In this document: positions 5,683 to 12,920 of the stretch, in pieces
Numbering within the stretch: position 1 is the first letter of the stretch
Layout of the letters: each line of letters opens with the position of its first letter
Source: a virus
IMG/VR virus record: IMGVR_UViG_3300045283_000159
Coordinates: 1-57,683 of that record
Length of the DNA: 57,683 nt
Direction: 5' to 3' (one strand)
Made by a program: the position numbers and the translations under genes
Notes under the pieces: model-generated
What the model saw: the letters and a program-made list of their open reading frames with translations, nothing else
What the model was told of the DNA's origin: nothing
Database searches by the model: none

Positions 5683-7725
5683 ATGACCGAGCATGAGATC
5701 CCCGAGTCGCGGGCGCAGGTCGTCCAGCTCCGCGCGGTGGACGCGCAGACCGAGGTAGCGCTGGACGAGGGCAGGCCGCCCGGCCCCGCCTACGTCGACC
5801 TGACCGGCGCCGAGGCGAAGCGCCGCGCGATCATCCCCGAGCACTGGCGCACCCGGGAGAACGCGAAACGCCATGTCGCCCTCGCCGCCGCCCGGCACGG
5901 CCACCGCGCCGCCTACCACGGCGTCCGCTCGCCCGGCTACCTGGTCAAGGCCGCCGGCTACGCGGTCCGCGGCGTGTTCGTCACCGCCGGGCACCTGATC
6001 TCCTGGTGGCACATCCCGGGGACGTCCAGCCTGGAACATCAGGCCGCGGCGGACGGGCTGCTGAACGACCACCTGCGGCTGCACAAGGCCGCGAAGGAGA
6101 CCCGCAAGGCCCGCGGCACGATCCTCGCCGCCGCCGCCGTGGCGGCGTTCATCGCGGCTGACGCCATGGTCCTGCTCGCGCCGTGGTGGGGATGGGCCCT
6201 GCTCGCCGTCGTCCTGTTCACCGCCGCGGCGCTGGCGGGCCGGCCGCAGGGCAAGACCATCACGACGAAGGCGGAGCTGCCCGCGCAGGTGCAGCCGCCG
6301 ACCCAGGACGTCATCACCCGGGCGCTCGGGTCGATCGGCATCCCCGGCATCAGCCAGGCCATCCGCAACGGCGAGCCGCTCAGCTTCCCGTCCCCCGTGC
6401 GGGAGGACGGCCCCGGCTGGCGGTTCGACTGCGACCTGCCCTACGGCGTCACCGCCACGCAGGTCATCGAGCGGCGCGAGCAGTTCGCGTCCGGGCTGCG
6501 GCGCCCGCTCGGCGCGGTGTGGCCGGAGGTGGCCGCGCACGAGCACGCCGGCCGCCTCGAATGCTGGGTCGGCAAGACGGACATCTCCAAGGCGAAGCCG
6601 GCGCCGTGGCCGTGGCTGCGGACGGGCGGCGGGGACGTGTTCGGGCCGCTGCCGTTCGGCACCGACCCGCGCGGACGCCGGGTCGACGGGCACGTGATCG
6701 AGCACAACTGGCTGCTGGGTTCCATGCCCGGCCAGGGCAAGACGTCGGCCCTGCGGGTGCTGGCCGGCGCCGCCGCGCTCGACCCGACGTGCGAGCTGTG
6801 GATCTGCGAACTGAAGGGCACCGGGGACCTCGACCCGTTCGAGCGGGTCTGTCACCGGTTCGTCTCCGGCATCGACGACGACTCCATCGCGTACGCGGCG
6901 GAGTCGCTGAAGAAGCTCCGCGCCGAGGTGACGGCCCGCGCCGACCGGCTCAAGAAGCTGCCCCGCGAGCTGTGCCCGGACAGGAAGATCACCCGGCAGA
7001 TCGCGAACCGCCGCGGCCTGAAGCTGCATCCGCTGGGGTGCTTCATCGACGAGTGCCAGAACCTGTTCGCCCACCCGAAGTTCGGCAAGCAGGCCGCCGA
7101 GGACGCCATCTTCATCATCAAGATCGGCCGGGCGCTGGGCGTGTTCCTGATCCTGGCCACCCAGCGCCCGGACAGGGACTCGCTGCCGACCGGGGTGTCC
7201 GGGAACGTGTCGACGCGGTTCTGCCTGAAGGTCGCCGGCCAGGTCGAGAACGACATGATCCTGGGCACCAGCGCGTACAAGAACGGGGCCCGCGCTACGA
7301 CGTTCCGGCCGAAGATCGACGCGGGCCTGGGCTACCTGAAGGGCGAGGAGGACGTGCCCCGGGTGGTGCGGACGTACTACCTGAACGGCCACGACGCCGA
7401 GCGGGTCGCCCGGCGGGCGCGGGCGCTGCGCGAGGCGGCCGGGACGCTGACCGGCGTCGCCGCCGGCGAGGACGACGAGGCGGAGCGCCGCGACGTGCTG
7501 GCCGACGTGCTGGACGTGTTCGCGGGCGACGCAGGGCTGCAGTGGCAGGTGCTGGCCGCCCGGCTCGCCATGCGGTTCCCCGAGCGGTGGGATGACGCGT
7601 CGGCCGACGCGGTGTCCGCCGAGCTGCGGGCCCGCGGCGTGCCGAGCGTGAACGTGAAGGCGGACGGGCAGGTGGCCCGCGGCTGCCGCCTGGCCGCCGT
7701 CGAGGCCGCGGCGGAGCCGGCGTGA
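5683..7725 (+). CDS. traB: FtsK/SpoIIIE-type DNA translocase, TraB-like
   Basis: 680 residues from ATG 5683 (GTG 5680 also possible). Two adjacent membrane segments lie at about residues 146-187. The cytoplasmic motor has Walker A GSMPGQGKT at 346-354 and Walker B GCFIDE at 452-457, then a RecA-like core with 'ILATQRPDRDSLPTGVSGN'. The last about 75 residues (LQWQVLAARLAMRFP...VNVKADGQVARGCR) match the winged-helix end of actinomycete conjugative TraB proteins, which reads 8-bp repeats in clt and moves double-stranded DNA between hyphae. The C-terminus is followed at once by an octamer cluster (7736-7843). Membrane-anchored hexameric pump is the expected form. A chromosomal FtsK is unlikely because the long N-terminal membrane region and linker are absent. 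The gene symbol is by similarity of architecture. Confidence 0.85.
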   Translation: MTEHEIPESRAQVVQLRAVDAQTEVALDEGRPPGPAYVDLTGAEAKRRAIIPEHWRTRENAKRHVALAAARHGHRAAYHGVRSPGYLVKAAGYAVRGVFVTAGHLISWWHIPGTSSLEHQAAADGLLNDHLRLHKAAKETRKARGTILAAAAVAAFIAADAMVLLAPWWGWALLAVVLFTAAALAGRPQGKTITTKAELPAQVQPPTQDVITRALGSIGIPGISQAIRNGEPLSFPSPVREDGPGWRFDCDLPYGVTATQVIERREQFASGLRRPLGAVWPEVAAHEHAGRLECWVGKTDISKAKPAPWPWLRTGGGDVFGPLPFGTDPRGRRVDGHVIEHNWLLGSMPGQGKTSALRVLAGAAALDPTCELWICELKGTGDLDPFERVCHRFVSGIDDDSIAYAAESLKKLRAEVTARADRLKKLPRELCPDRKITRQIANRRGLKLHPLGCFIDECQNLFAHPKFGKQAAEDAIFIIKIGRALGVFLILATQRPDRDSLPTGVSGNVSTRFCLKVAGQVENDMILGTSAYKNGARATTFRPKIDAGLGYLKGEEDVPRVVRTYYLNGHDAERVARRARALREAAGTLTGVAAGEDDEAERRDVLADVLDVFAGDAGLQWQVLAARLAMRFPERWDDASADAVSAELRARGVPSVNVKADGQVARGCRLAAVEAAAEPA

Positions 7726-7735
7726 CCCCCCGCGA

Positions 7736-7843
7736 GGGTAGCGCCGCCGCTACCGCCCCTGACCTGCGCGGACGAGGGCTGCCCGCTACCGCCGCTACCG
7801 GGCCGCCCGCCGTGACCTGCGCGGTAGCGGGTAGCGCCGCCGC
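7736..7843. other. Octamer cluster, candidate clt locus for the TraB-like translocase
   Basis: Six copies of (C/G)GGTAGCG lie in 101 bp: forward at 7736-7743, 7822-7829 and 7829-7836; reverse (CGCTACCG) at 7748-7755, 7784-7791 and 7793-7800. The first two form a perfect inverted repeat with a 4-bp gap. A 15-bp direct repeat (gggtagcgccgccgc at 7736 and 7829) and a 12-bp one (tgacctgcgcgg at 7760 and 7813) overlay this. The stretch is non-coding, begins 10 bp after the translocase stop, and resembles the TraB recognition sequences of Streptomyces plasmids in size and position, though with a different octamer. Confidence 0.7.
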
Positions 7844-7870
7844 ACGTCAGATGACGGAGGAAACGGCCCC

Positions 7871-8071
7871 ATGGCCCTGCTGCCGGGCGCGCGGGATGAG
7901 CACCGCTACCAGCTCTGCCAGGACGAGTTCTGCGACCGGTTCCCCTGCCGCCTGTACAAGGAAGGCCGGGGCGACGGCGAGCAGTACGGCTATCAGCGCG
8001 GCCACGCCGAGGGGTACGCGGAGGGGTTCGGCGACGGCCTGGAGTCGTGTCCGGGCCCGCATGGCGGGTGA
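7871..8071 (+). CDS. Hypothetical small protein of the transfer operon
   Basis: 66 residues, ATG 7871 with a strong ACGGAGGAAAC ribosome site. It has CQDEFCDRFPC near residues 17-27 and a Gly/Tyr/Glu repeat (YGYQRGHAEGYAEGFGDG). First gene after the octamer cluster. Family not recognised, though small proteins of this type occur beside AICE translocases. Confidence 0.65.
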   Translation: MALLPGARDEHRYQLCQDEFCDRFPCRLYKEGRGDGEQYGYQRGHAEGYAEGFGDGLESCPGPHGG

Positions 8072-8077
8072 TGCGTG

Positions 8078-8365
8078 ATGGCCGCCCTGCTCATCATCCT
8101 GATCCTGCTCGCGGCCTGGGCCGGGTCGCTGTACCTGTGGCCGTTCCGTCCGTGCCTGCGGTGCGGCGGCACCGGCCGGAACAAGGGCAGCACCGGGAAG
8201 CGGTTCGGCTTGTGCAAGGCGTGCGGCGGATCCGGGCGCAGGCAGCGTTTCGGGTCCAGGACACTGCACCGCTGGGCGAGGTCGGCCCGGACGGAGATCG
8301 CCCGGGGGCGGGAGAAGCGGCGTATCGAGCGCGTGAAGCGCAGGACGGAGAACCCCAGGCCATGA
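8078..8365 (+). CDS. Membrane-anchored DnaJ-type zinc-finger protein
   Basis: 95 residues. One N-terminal membrane segment (about residues 2-22) is followed by CLRCGGTGRN and CKACGGSGRR, two CxxCGGxG knuckles as in DnaJ zinc centres, then a very basic tail (RGREKRRIERVKRRTE). Similar small membrane zinc proteins sit in AICE transfer operons. ATG 8078 is preferred over GTG 8075, which reads VM. The basic tail suggests nucleic-acid or membrane-face contact near the translocase; this is inference. Confidence 0.7.
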   Translation: MAALLIILILLAAWAGSLYLWPFRPCLRCGGTGRNKGSTGKRFGLCKACGGSGRRQRFGSRTLHRWARSARTEIARGREKRRIERVKRRTENPRP

Positions 8366-8541
8366 GCACCGAAGAAAACGAGCTGGACCTAGCGAAACTG
8401 CTGGGCAACGGGCTCAACCTGGCGGTAGTGCACGCATTCGACGCAGCGGACGAGGGCCAGGTCACGTGGATCACCGAGGGTGGCGTGCGGATCGCGGCAA
8501 TTGCCCCAGTGGAACGCATCACACAGGAGGACGGGCGATGA
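8362..8541 (+). CDS. Hypothetical small acidic protein
   Basis: 59 residues, ATGA overlap with the zinc-finger gene and again with the next gene. Sequence reads as a small alpha/beta fold (ENELDLAKLLGNGLNLAVVH...VTWITEGGVRIAAIAPVE). No family recognised. Confidence 0.7.
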   Translation: MSTEENELDLAKLLGNGLNLAVVHAFDAADEGQVTWITEGGVRIAAIAPVERITQEDGR

Positions 8542-8759
8542 AGGACACGGAGATGACAGCCGGAGACGAGCGCATAGACCGCGTGACGAGGCTTGCCGCG
8601 GTCATCCTGGCGGTCTTCGTTCTCGTGTTGTTCCTGGTGGCATCGGTCATGCTGCTGGCCGGGTGCTCTGACCCGTGCGCGGGTCATGGCGGGATCAGGT
8701 CCCAGGGGGGCGGCTGGACGTATTGCAATGACGGCACGCAGATTGCGGGCTACGGATGA
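8538..8759 (+). CDS. Small membrane protein, possible lipoprotein
   Basis: 73 residues. A charged 20-residue N-terminus is followed by a single hydrophobic helix (AAVILAVFVLVLFLVASVML) ending in LLAGCSDPC, a possible lipobox with Cys at about 44. The N-terminus is long for a lipoprotein signal, so a plain bitopic membrane protein is equally possible. Coupled on both sides by ATGA overlaps in the transfer operon. Confidence 0.65.
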   Translation: MKDTEMTAGDERIDRVTRLAAVILAVFVLVLFLVASVMLLAGCSDPCAGHGGIRSQGGGWTYCNDGTQIAGYG

Positions 8760-9208
8760 GACGGCCGGAGAGCACGCAGAACCGGGGCCTGCTGGCGGGG
8801 TTCAGCCCGCTGGCGGGTGTCTCGGCGGGCACTGCGCTGGTGCTGTTCGCGTTCGGGGTGCTGTGCCTGGCCTGGCATCAGGTGTCGGGGCACGTGTCGC
8901 TGGCCATCACCATGCTGGCCTACGCGGTGATCGCCGCCCTGGCCGTGGTCACCGGCGCCGGAACGTGGCTGGTCGTGCTATGGGTCGCGCACCGTCACCG
9001 TAACCCGGAGCTGCTGGTGCGGCAGGTGGTCCGGGCCGAGGTCGTCGACCCGGCCGCGCCGCCGGCCATCGCCGCTGCGCAGCCTGCCGCGATCGAGCCG
9101 CCCCGCGTCTACCTGAACGTCACACCGGACCAGCTCGCAACTCTTGTGCGGCAGCAGGTTACAGACACGCAACTACCCCGCGACAACCATGACCAGGGGA
9201 CAGCATGA
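8756..9208 (+). CDS. Two-helix membrane protein, Spd-like candidate
   Basis: 150 residues. Two membrane segments (about 21-39 and 47-72) are followed by a soluble C-terminal domain of about 75 residues ending in a helical region (NVTPDQLATLVRQQV). Position between the TraB-like gene and the DUF2637 gene, with ATGA overlaps at both ends, fits the spread (Spd) genes of actinomycete conjugative elements. The family assignment rests on context and topology only. Confidence 0.6.
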   Translation: MRRPESTQNRGLLAGFSPLAGVSAGTALVLFAFGVLCLAWHQVSGHVSLAITMLAYAVIAALAVVTGAGTWLVVLWVAHRHRNPELLVRQVVRAEVVDPAAPPAIAAAQPAAIEPPRVYLNVTPDQLATLVRQQVTDTQLPRDNHDQGTA

Positions 9209-9897
9209 CAACCATGAAACTCCCAGCCTGGACCCGCCGCATCCGTGACCGGCTGCGCCCGTCCGCGCCCGCGCCCGCGCCCGTCCGCGGTGACAAGGCG
9301 TTCGCTTTCGTCACCCTGGCCGTGGTCGCGGCGGTGGCCGTCATCGCGTTCTCCGCGTCGTACCAGCACCAGTACGAGCTGTCCATCTACTACCGGCAGA
9401 CTCACTGGGTGGCGGGCATGATGCCGTTCTCTGTTGACCTGCTCATCGTGGCGGCGGGCCTGGTGATCTGGTATGCGGCCCGGCACGGCTATCCGCGTCC
9501 CCTGCGGGCGTATGCGGCGCTGTCGGCCGGGGTGGCTGCGACGGTGATCGCGAACCTCGCCGCGGATCATCATTACGCCTGGCCGTGGCTCGGCCCGGGG
9601 ATCAGCGTGTGGCCCGCGATCGCTTTCGTCGGCGCGTACGAGATGGCGGTGTGGCTGGTCCGCAAGCGGCAGGAGACGGCAGCCGGGGCGGAGGGCGGCG
9701 GCACGGTTCCGTCGCCCGGTTTCAGCGACGCCGAAACCGCGGCGCTGGCGTCTTTGAGGGCGACACTGGCGGCGGGGAACCCGTGGTCGCAGAATCAGCT
9801 TCAGGACCGGTTCGGCCTGTCCCGTGCGGAGGCGGCGAAAGTGCGTAAGCGGGTGCTGGCCGGATCCAACGGGCACGACGCAGGGAGCCAGCCGTGA
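9205..9897 (+). CDS. DUF2637 membrane protein with C-terminal HTH
   Basis: 230 residues. About residues 30-160 have four hydrophobic segments in the DUF2637 pattern (FSASYQHQYELSIYYRQTHW, SVDLLIVAAGLVIW, then AFVGAYEMAVWLV). Residues about 175-220 form a helix-turn-helix-like C-terminus (NQLQDRFGLSRAEAAKVRKR). DUF2637 proteins are frequent in actinomycete conjugative elements and are thought to act with transfer or spread genes. ATGA overlap with the previous membrane gene and GTGA with the next place it inside the transfer operon. Confidence 0.8.
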   Translation: MTTMKLPAWTRRIRDRLRPSAPAPAPVRGDKAFAFVTLAVVAAVAVIAFSASYQHQYELSIYYRQTHWVAGMMPFSVDLLIVAAGLVIWYAARHGYPRPLRAYAALSAGVAATVIANLAADHHYAWPWLGPGISVWPAIAFVGAYEMAVWLVRKRQETAAGAEGGGTVPSPGFSDAETAALASLRATLAAGNPWSQNQLQDRFGLSRAEAAKVRKRVLAGSNGHDAGSQP

Positions 9898-10028
9898 ACG
9901 ACGAGGAACTCATCGCCCGGGCCCGCCAGCTGGCCGAGGATGGCGTCAGGTCCGCCGAGGCTCAGGCCCTGGCGCGGGAGCTGCTGCGGCAGCTGGCCGA
10001 CCGGCTGGAGGAGGACGGCGATGACTGA
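9894..10028 (+). CDS. Small helical protein
   Basis: 44 residues from GTG 9894, overlapping the DUF2637 stop as GTGA. Almost entirely predicted amphipathic helix rich in Glu, Arg and Ala (EELIARARQLAEDG...ALARELLRQLADRLEE). Its end overlaps the start of the next gene by 8 bases. Unknown function. Confidence 0.6.
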   Translation: MNDEELIARARQLAEDGVRSAEAQALARELLRQLADRLEEDGDD

Positions 10029-10257
10029 GCGTGCCCCGAACCGCACCAAGGCGATGCAGGCAGCGGGCGAGTTCTGGGTCGTGATGTGCGCGACCTGCCA
10101 CCACCCCGGCGGTCTGCACATCATCGATCAGTGGGAACCGCGTGTCACGCACTGCCGCTGCTGCACGGATTGTCACCTTTACGTTGACGGCGAGTATGGC
10201 GTGTGGAGTGATGCCCGAACGGCGGAGGCCGCCGAGGCGGAGCGGCCCCCGATATGA
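10021..10257 (+). CDS. Small zinc-binding protein
   Basis: 78 residues with CATCHHPGG near residue 23 and CRCCTDC near residue 45, enough Cys and His for one or two zinc sites. Starts inside the previous gene. Last gene of the continuous transfer operon before an 80-bp gap. Family not recognised. Confidence 0.65.
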   Translation: MTERAPNRTKAMQAAGEFWVVMCATCHHPGGLHIIDQWEPRVTHCRCCTDCHLYVDGEYGVWSDARTAEAAEAERPPI

Positions 10258-10338
10258 TAGCCACGACCTCCCGGTCACACCCCCCGCAGGCCTCACCGCC
10301 AACGCCCCGTGCATTGGCGTCCCCGCAGAAGGAGGCGC

Positions 10339-10521
10339 ATGGTCAGCGAGGATGCTGCCGCCGCGCTGGTGGTCCGCGAGGCGATGGCGCTGAAGCTGGA
10401 AGGGTATGACCCGGTGATCACGGCGGCGAACGAGCGGCGGCTGGTGCGGCTGGCCGCGCTGCTGCTGGACGGGTTCGGCGTCGGGACCGCCCGGGAGACC
10501 ACGGAGGAAAACGATGACTGA
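10339..10521 (+). CDS. Hypothetical protein sharing its C-terminus with the next gene
   Basis: 60 residues, ATG 10339 after GAAGGAGGCGC. Helical (DAAAALVVREAMALKLEGYD...LVRLAALLLDG), ending in FGVGTARETTEENDD. The last 18 codons, with the ribosome site and start of the following gene, lie in a 54-bp perfect direct repeat copied 175 bp downstream. Function unknown. Confidence 0.6.
   Translation: MVSEDAAAALVVREAMALKLEGYDPVITAANERRLVRLAALLLDGFGVGTARETTEENDD
10468..10521 (+). repeat. 54-bp direct repeat, copy 1
   Basis: Perfect copy of 10643-10696. It covers the last 18 codons of one gene and the ribosome site (ACGGAGGAAAAC) and ATGACTGA of the next, so each copy ends one gene and starts another. 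Confidence 0.9.
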
Positions 10522-10696
10522 CGAGGGTCCGCGATTGCGCGTGGTGGGTGCAGGTCCACTACGGATGCCGTGGGAGCGGAAGCGGCAAGCTAAATCGTAC
10601 GACGAGGCCAAAGCCATACTCAGGGCCGCTGACGGCTTCCGGGACGGGTTCGGCGTCGGGACCGCCCGGGAGACCACGGAGGAAAACGATGACTGA
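10514..10696 (+). CDS. Hypothetical protein, C-terminus duplicated from upstream gene
   Basis: 60 residues from ATG 10514, overlapping the upstream stop. The N-terminus (MTDEGPRLRVVGAGPLRMPW) differs from the upstream protein, but the C-terminal 18 residues are identical to it at DNA level. This looks like a recombination or segmental duplication product. Middle codons (around 10590-10610) are less G/C-rich than usual here. Confidence 0.55.
   Translation: MTDEGPRLRVVGAGPLRMPWERKRQAKSYDEAKAILRAADGFRDGFGVGTARETTEENDD
10643..10696 (+). repeat. 54-bp direct repeat, copy 2
   Basis: Identical to 10468-10521, 175 bp apart; flanking bases differ on both sides. It again supplies a gene end plus the ribosome site and start codon of the next gene. 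Confidence 0.9.
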
Positions 10697-10973
10697 GACC
10701 GAATCACCGTGCGACTTCCACTGCGGCTACGTCAGCAGCGGCAGGGACCTCTGGGAGCACATCGCCTGGGAGCATCAGGACTGCGGCGAGTGCGGGAACA
10801 GTCCCCGCCACGATGAAGCCGGCAATGAGGCCGTCACTCACAAGCCGGACTGCCCGCGCCTCCAGCCCGGATATGCCTACCCGTCGGCCGGCAGCGGCTA
10901 CACGCGATACGACGGGCCGCTTGAGGGTGATGACGACCCGTACGTCAACGACGTCATCGGCGACCTCACATGA
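10689..10973 (+). CDS. Cys/His-rich zinc-finger-like protein
   Basis: 94 residues. CDFHCGYVSSGRDLWEHIAWEH resembles a C2H2-like finger, followed by CGECG and a lone CPR. The C-terminus is acidic (DDDPYVNDVIGDL). Start lies within the second copy of the 54-bp repeat. Function unknown. Confidence 0.6.
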   Translation: MTETESPCDFHCGYVSSGRDLWEHIAWEHQDCGECGNSPRHDEAGNEAVTHKPDCPRLQPGYAYPSAGSGYTRYDGPLEGDDDPYVNDVIGDLT

Positions 10974-11068
10974 CCCGCCAGCCGCCCCTGTAATCCGCGC
11001 AACCCGGTCGGACGTCTGTAAGGTTGACCACACCTAACTGACGACACCGGGAGACGGCTCCACTTGAC

Positions 11069-11211
11069 ATCCTCCATCGGCCCGAAGGCCGAGGATTCCC
11101 GCGAGCAGCTGACGGTTGCCCAGCATAACAGCAGGGCCGCCACCGCTTGGCTATCGCGGTTGTGGCGGCCCTGCTCACGTTGGCATCTTCCGCGGAAGGT
11201 GTCAGCTGCTC
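11069..11211 (-). mobile_element. IS200/IS605-type end with structured RNA-like element, no transposase
   Basis: Read on the minus strand, 11096-11064 gives ATCC-TCGGCC-ttcg-GGCCG-ATGGAGGATGTCAA, the right-end hairpin and cleavage-site shape of IS605/IS1341-type elements, which is also the 3' end of TnpB guide RNAs. Upstream of it on that strand are nested inverted repeats: 11-bp arms at 11103-11113/11201-11211 enclosing 14-bp arms at 11130-11143/11162-11175. From about 11330 to 11206 a minus-strand frame could be a degraded TnpB C-terminus, but this is weak. No TnpA or TnpB gene is present. The rest of 10974-11354 shows no gene. Confidence 0.5.
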
Positions 11212-11354
11212 ACGGAGGTTCGCGGTTCACGGCCCGGCCTTACTGCGCCGAAGGGCTCCCCGCGCTGCCACCGCATGCCCTGCGGCGGGTCCTGTGGACT
11301 CGCCCACTCTACCGCGCCGTGCTAGGGCGGGGTTTCCGCACGGAAGGAATCCTG

Positions 11355-12170
11355 ATGTACAGACGCTTTATCGCACTGGCCGCCGCAATGGCCCTGGCCG
11401 TCCTCGGCGTCACCGCCTGGATGGCCGGAGGCGCGGCCGCGACCACGCTCACCTGTACCCACTCCGCCGGGGCGACCACCGTGCCGATCGGCTGCGGCGG
11501 CCTCCAGTCCGTCCTCGCCACCCACGGCACCCTCGACATGGCCGTCATCGGCACCGCCAGCGCCAACGGGAACTACTTCAACAGCCCCGTAGGCGTGAAG
11601 ACCGACACCCAGACCACCACCCCCGGGCAGCGCGAGGACTTCACCGTGTTCGCGGTCGGCGGCAGCATCACCGGCGGCCTCGGCGGCCTCGGCCAGTACG
11701 TCGCCATGTACACCCCGAACGGCCACGTCCCCGGCTTCCCCGCCGGCCAGCCGGCGGCTAACACGTCGTTCATGCCGAACAGCCAGGACTTCTGCCTGTC
11801 CGTGACGCAGCTCCCGAACGGCCCCCACGGCGCGCTCCGCTGGAACGCCGTCCTGCGGAACTGCAACACGAACGGCACGTTCCACATGGGCGACAACGCG
11901 GGCGTGGAGAACTCGGTGACCTCGAGCCACGCGAACCGGTGGCAGGTGTGGGCCCCCGCGACCGGCGCGGCCGGCCTGGAGATGGTCAACGTCAGCCTGC
12001 ATAACCACTTCAACGTGCCGTACGTCCTGGACATCAAGGGCTCCGGCGGTGACGGGTCGAGGCTGCTGGCGTTCCCCACGCACAACGCCGCGAACGAGGA
12101 GTGGACGCTGATCGGGTGCACGCACCCGGCTGACGAGATCAACGGCGGCTCGTACGCGGCCTGCCCGTAG
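11355..12170 (+). CDS. Secreted lectin-like (beta-trefoil-like) protein
   Basis: 271 residues. A signal peptide covers about residues 1-29 (basic MYRR, hydrophobic core, AGGAAA end). The mature protein has paired cysteines (LTCTHS..., FCLSV..., LRNCNTN, IGCTH...ACP) and a Trp-rich C-terminal half (RWQVWAP...VLDIKGSGGDGSRLLAF...EEWTLIGC) like ricin-type beta-trefoil carbohydrate-binding modules. An AAGGA ribosome site precedes ATG 11355. It is unlike neighbouring phage genes and follows the IS605-type remnant, so it may be cargo exported by the lysogen. Carbohydrate binding is inferred. Confidence 0.65.
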   Translation: MYRRFIALAAAMALAVLGVTAWMAGGAAATTLTCTHSAGATTVPIGCGGLQSVLATHGTLDMAVIGTASANGNYFNSPVGVKTDTQTTTPGQREDFTVFAVGGSITGGLGGLGQYVAMYTPNGHVPGFPAGQPAANTSFMPNSQDFCLSVTQLPNGPHGALRWNAVLRNCNTNGTFHMGDNAGVENSVTSSHANRWQVWAPATGAAGLEMVNVSLHNHFNVPYVLDIKGSGGDGSRLLAFPTHNAANEEWTLIGCTHPADEINGGSYAACP

Positions 12171-12369
12171 GACTCCCACTAGGGGGATCGTTCAGGGAAG
12201 GGTAGTGCGGGTGCGTGCCTTGAGTCCCGCCCGGCGGCCAGAGCCGATCTGACTGGCTCCCTGATCCCCCGCCCTCACCGGCAGGACCCCGGTCTCCTGG
12301 CACGCGGGAGGCCGGGCCTGCCGTCATACGATGGAACTCCAGTGACTCCTGATGGCGGGTGAGACGTTA

Positions 12370-12621
12370 ATGGTGAGCAGCCAGGAGGTATACGACCTGC
12401 TCCGCGGCGTCGAGTACAACGACGACCTGCGGCCACAGCACTGGGTGATGAACCTTGAGTGGTACAAGGCGATCCGCCGTGAGTTCCTCCGCCCCGACGA
12501 CGACGCCAGGAACGAAGCGGAATGGGAGCCGTCCGACATCGACATGGTCCTCGGCTACTACGTCACCGTGACCGAGGACGGCGGACGGCCGCACCTGGTG
12601 GAACAGCAGGTGCGACGTTGA
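12370..12621 (+). CDS. Hypothetical protein
   Basis: 83 residues from ATG 12370, preceded by GGTGAG; ATG 12352 would add six residues but has no ribosome site. Mixed alpha/beta, acidic, with PHLVEQQVRR at the end. Stop overlaps the TTG start of the next gene (TTGA). Upstream 12171-12369 is non-coding and holds a GGGGGATC/GATCCCCC inverted repeat (12182 and 12264) that could end the lectin transcript. Function unknown. Confidence 0.6.
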   Translation: MVSSQEVYDLLRGVEYNDDLRPQHWVMNLEWYKAIRREFLRPDDDARNEAEWEPSDIDMVLGYYVTVTEDGGRPHLVEQQVRR

Positions 12622-12920
12622 CCGACCCGGCGGACCTCGTACGCGGGCCATTGGCCGCGTGGGATGCACGCGACGCCGGATGGCCGTACCGCCGCCAGGA
12701 GAAGACGGACTGGCTTACGGCGCAGGGCCTGCCCGCGGACGAGATGTACCGGATCGAGTTCTTCCTGGCTGACATGCCCTGTGCCCGGATCTTCTGCTAC
12801 CACCTCAACGAGGACGGCAGACGGCACCTGGATGAGGAGCGCATCGCGTCGGTGGAGCCACCCCGCATGGTTCCGCTCACCGGCCTGCCGCCCCGGGAGC
12901 TACTGGGAGTCCCGGCGTGA
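12618..12920 (+). CDS. Hypothetical protein with TTG start
   Basis: 100 residues. TTG 12618 overlaps the previous stop. The first nine residues (MTDPADLVR) and their DNA are identical to the start of the next gene, a 27-bp repeat. The rest (WPYRRQEKTDWLTAQGLPAD...) is unrelated to it. GTGA overlap with the next gene. Function unknown. Confidence 0.6.
   Translation: MTDPADLVRGPLAAWDARDAGWPYRRQEKTDWLTAQGLPADEMYRIEFFLADMPCARIFCYHLNEDGRRHLDEERIASVEPPRMVPLTGLPPRELLGVPA
12619..12645 (+). repeat. 27-bp gene-start repeat, copy 1
   Basis: Identical to 12918-12944 and placed at the same codon positions of two consecutive genes, encoding TDPADLVR after the start codon. Confidence 0.85.

Noticed and set aside
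5509-7392. 627-codon minus-strand open frame opposite the translocase
   Set aside because: It is fully antisense to a gene with clear Walker motifs and shows the Arg/Gly/Val-rich composition of antisense shadows.
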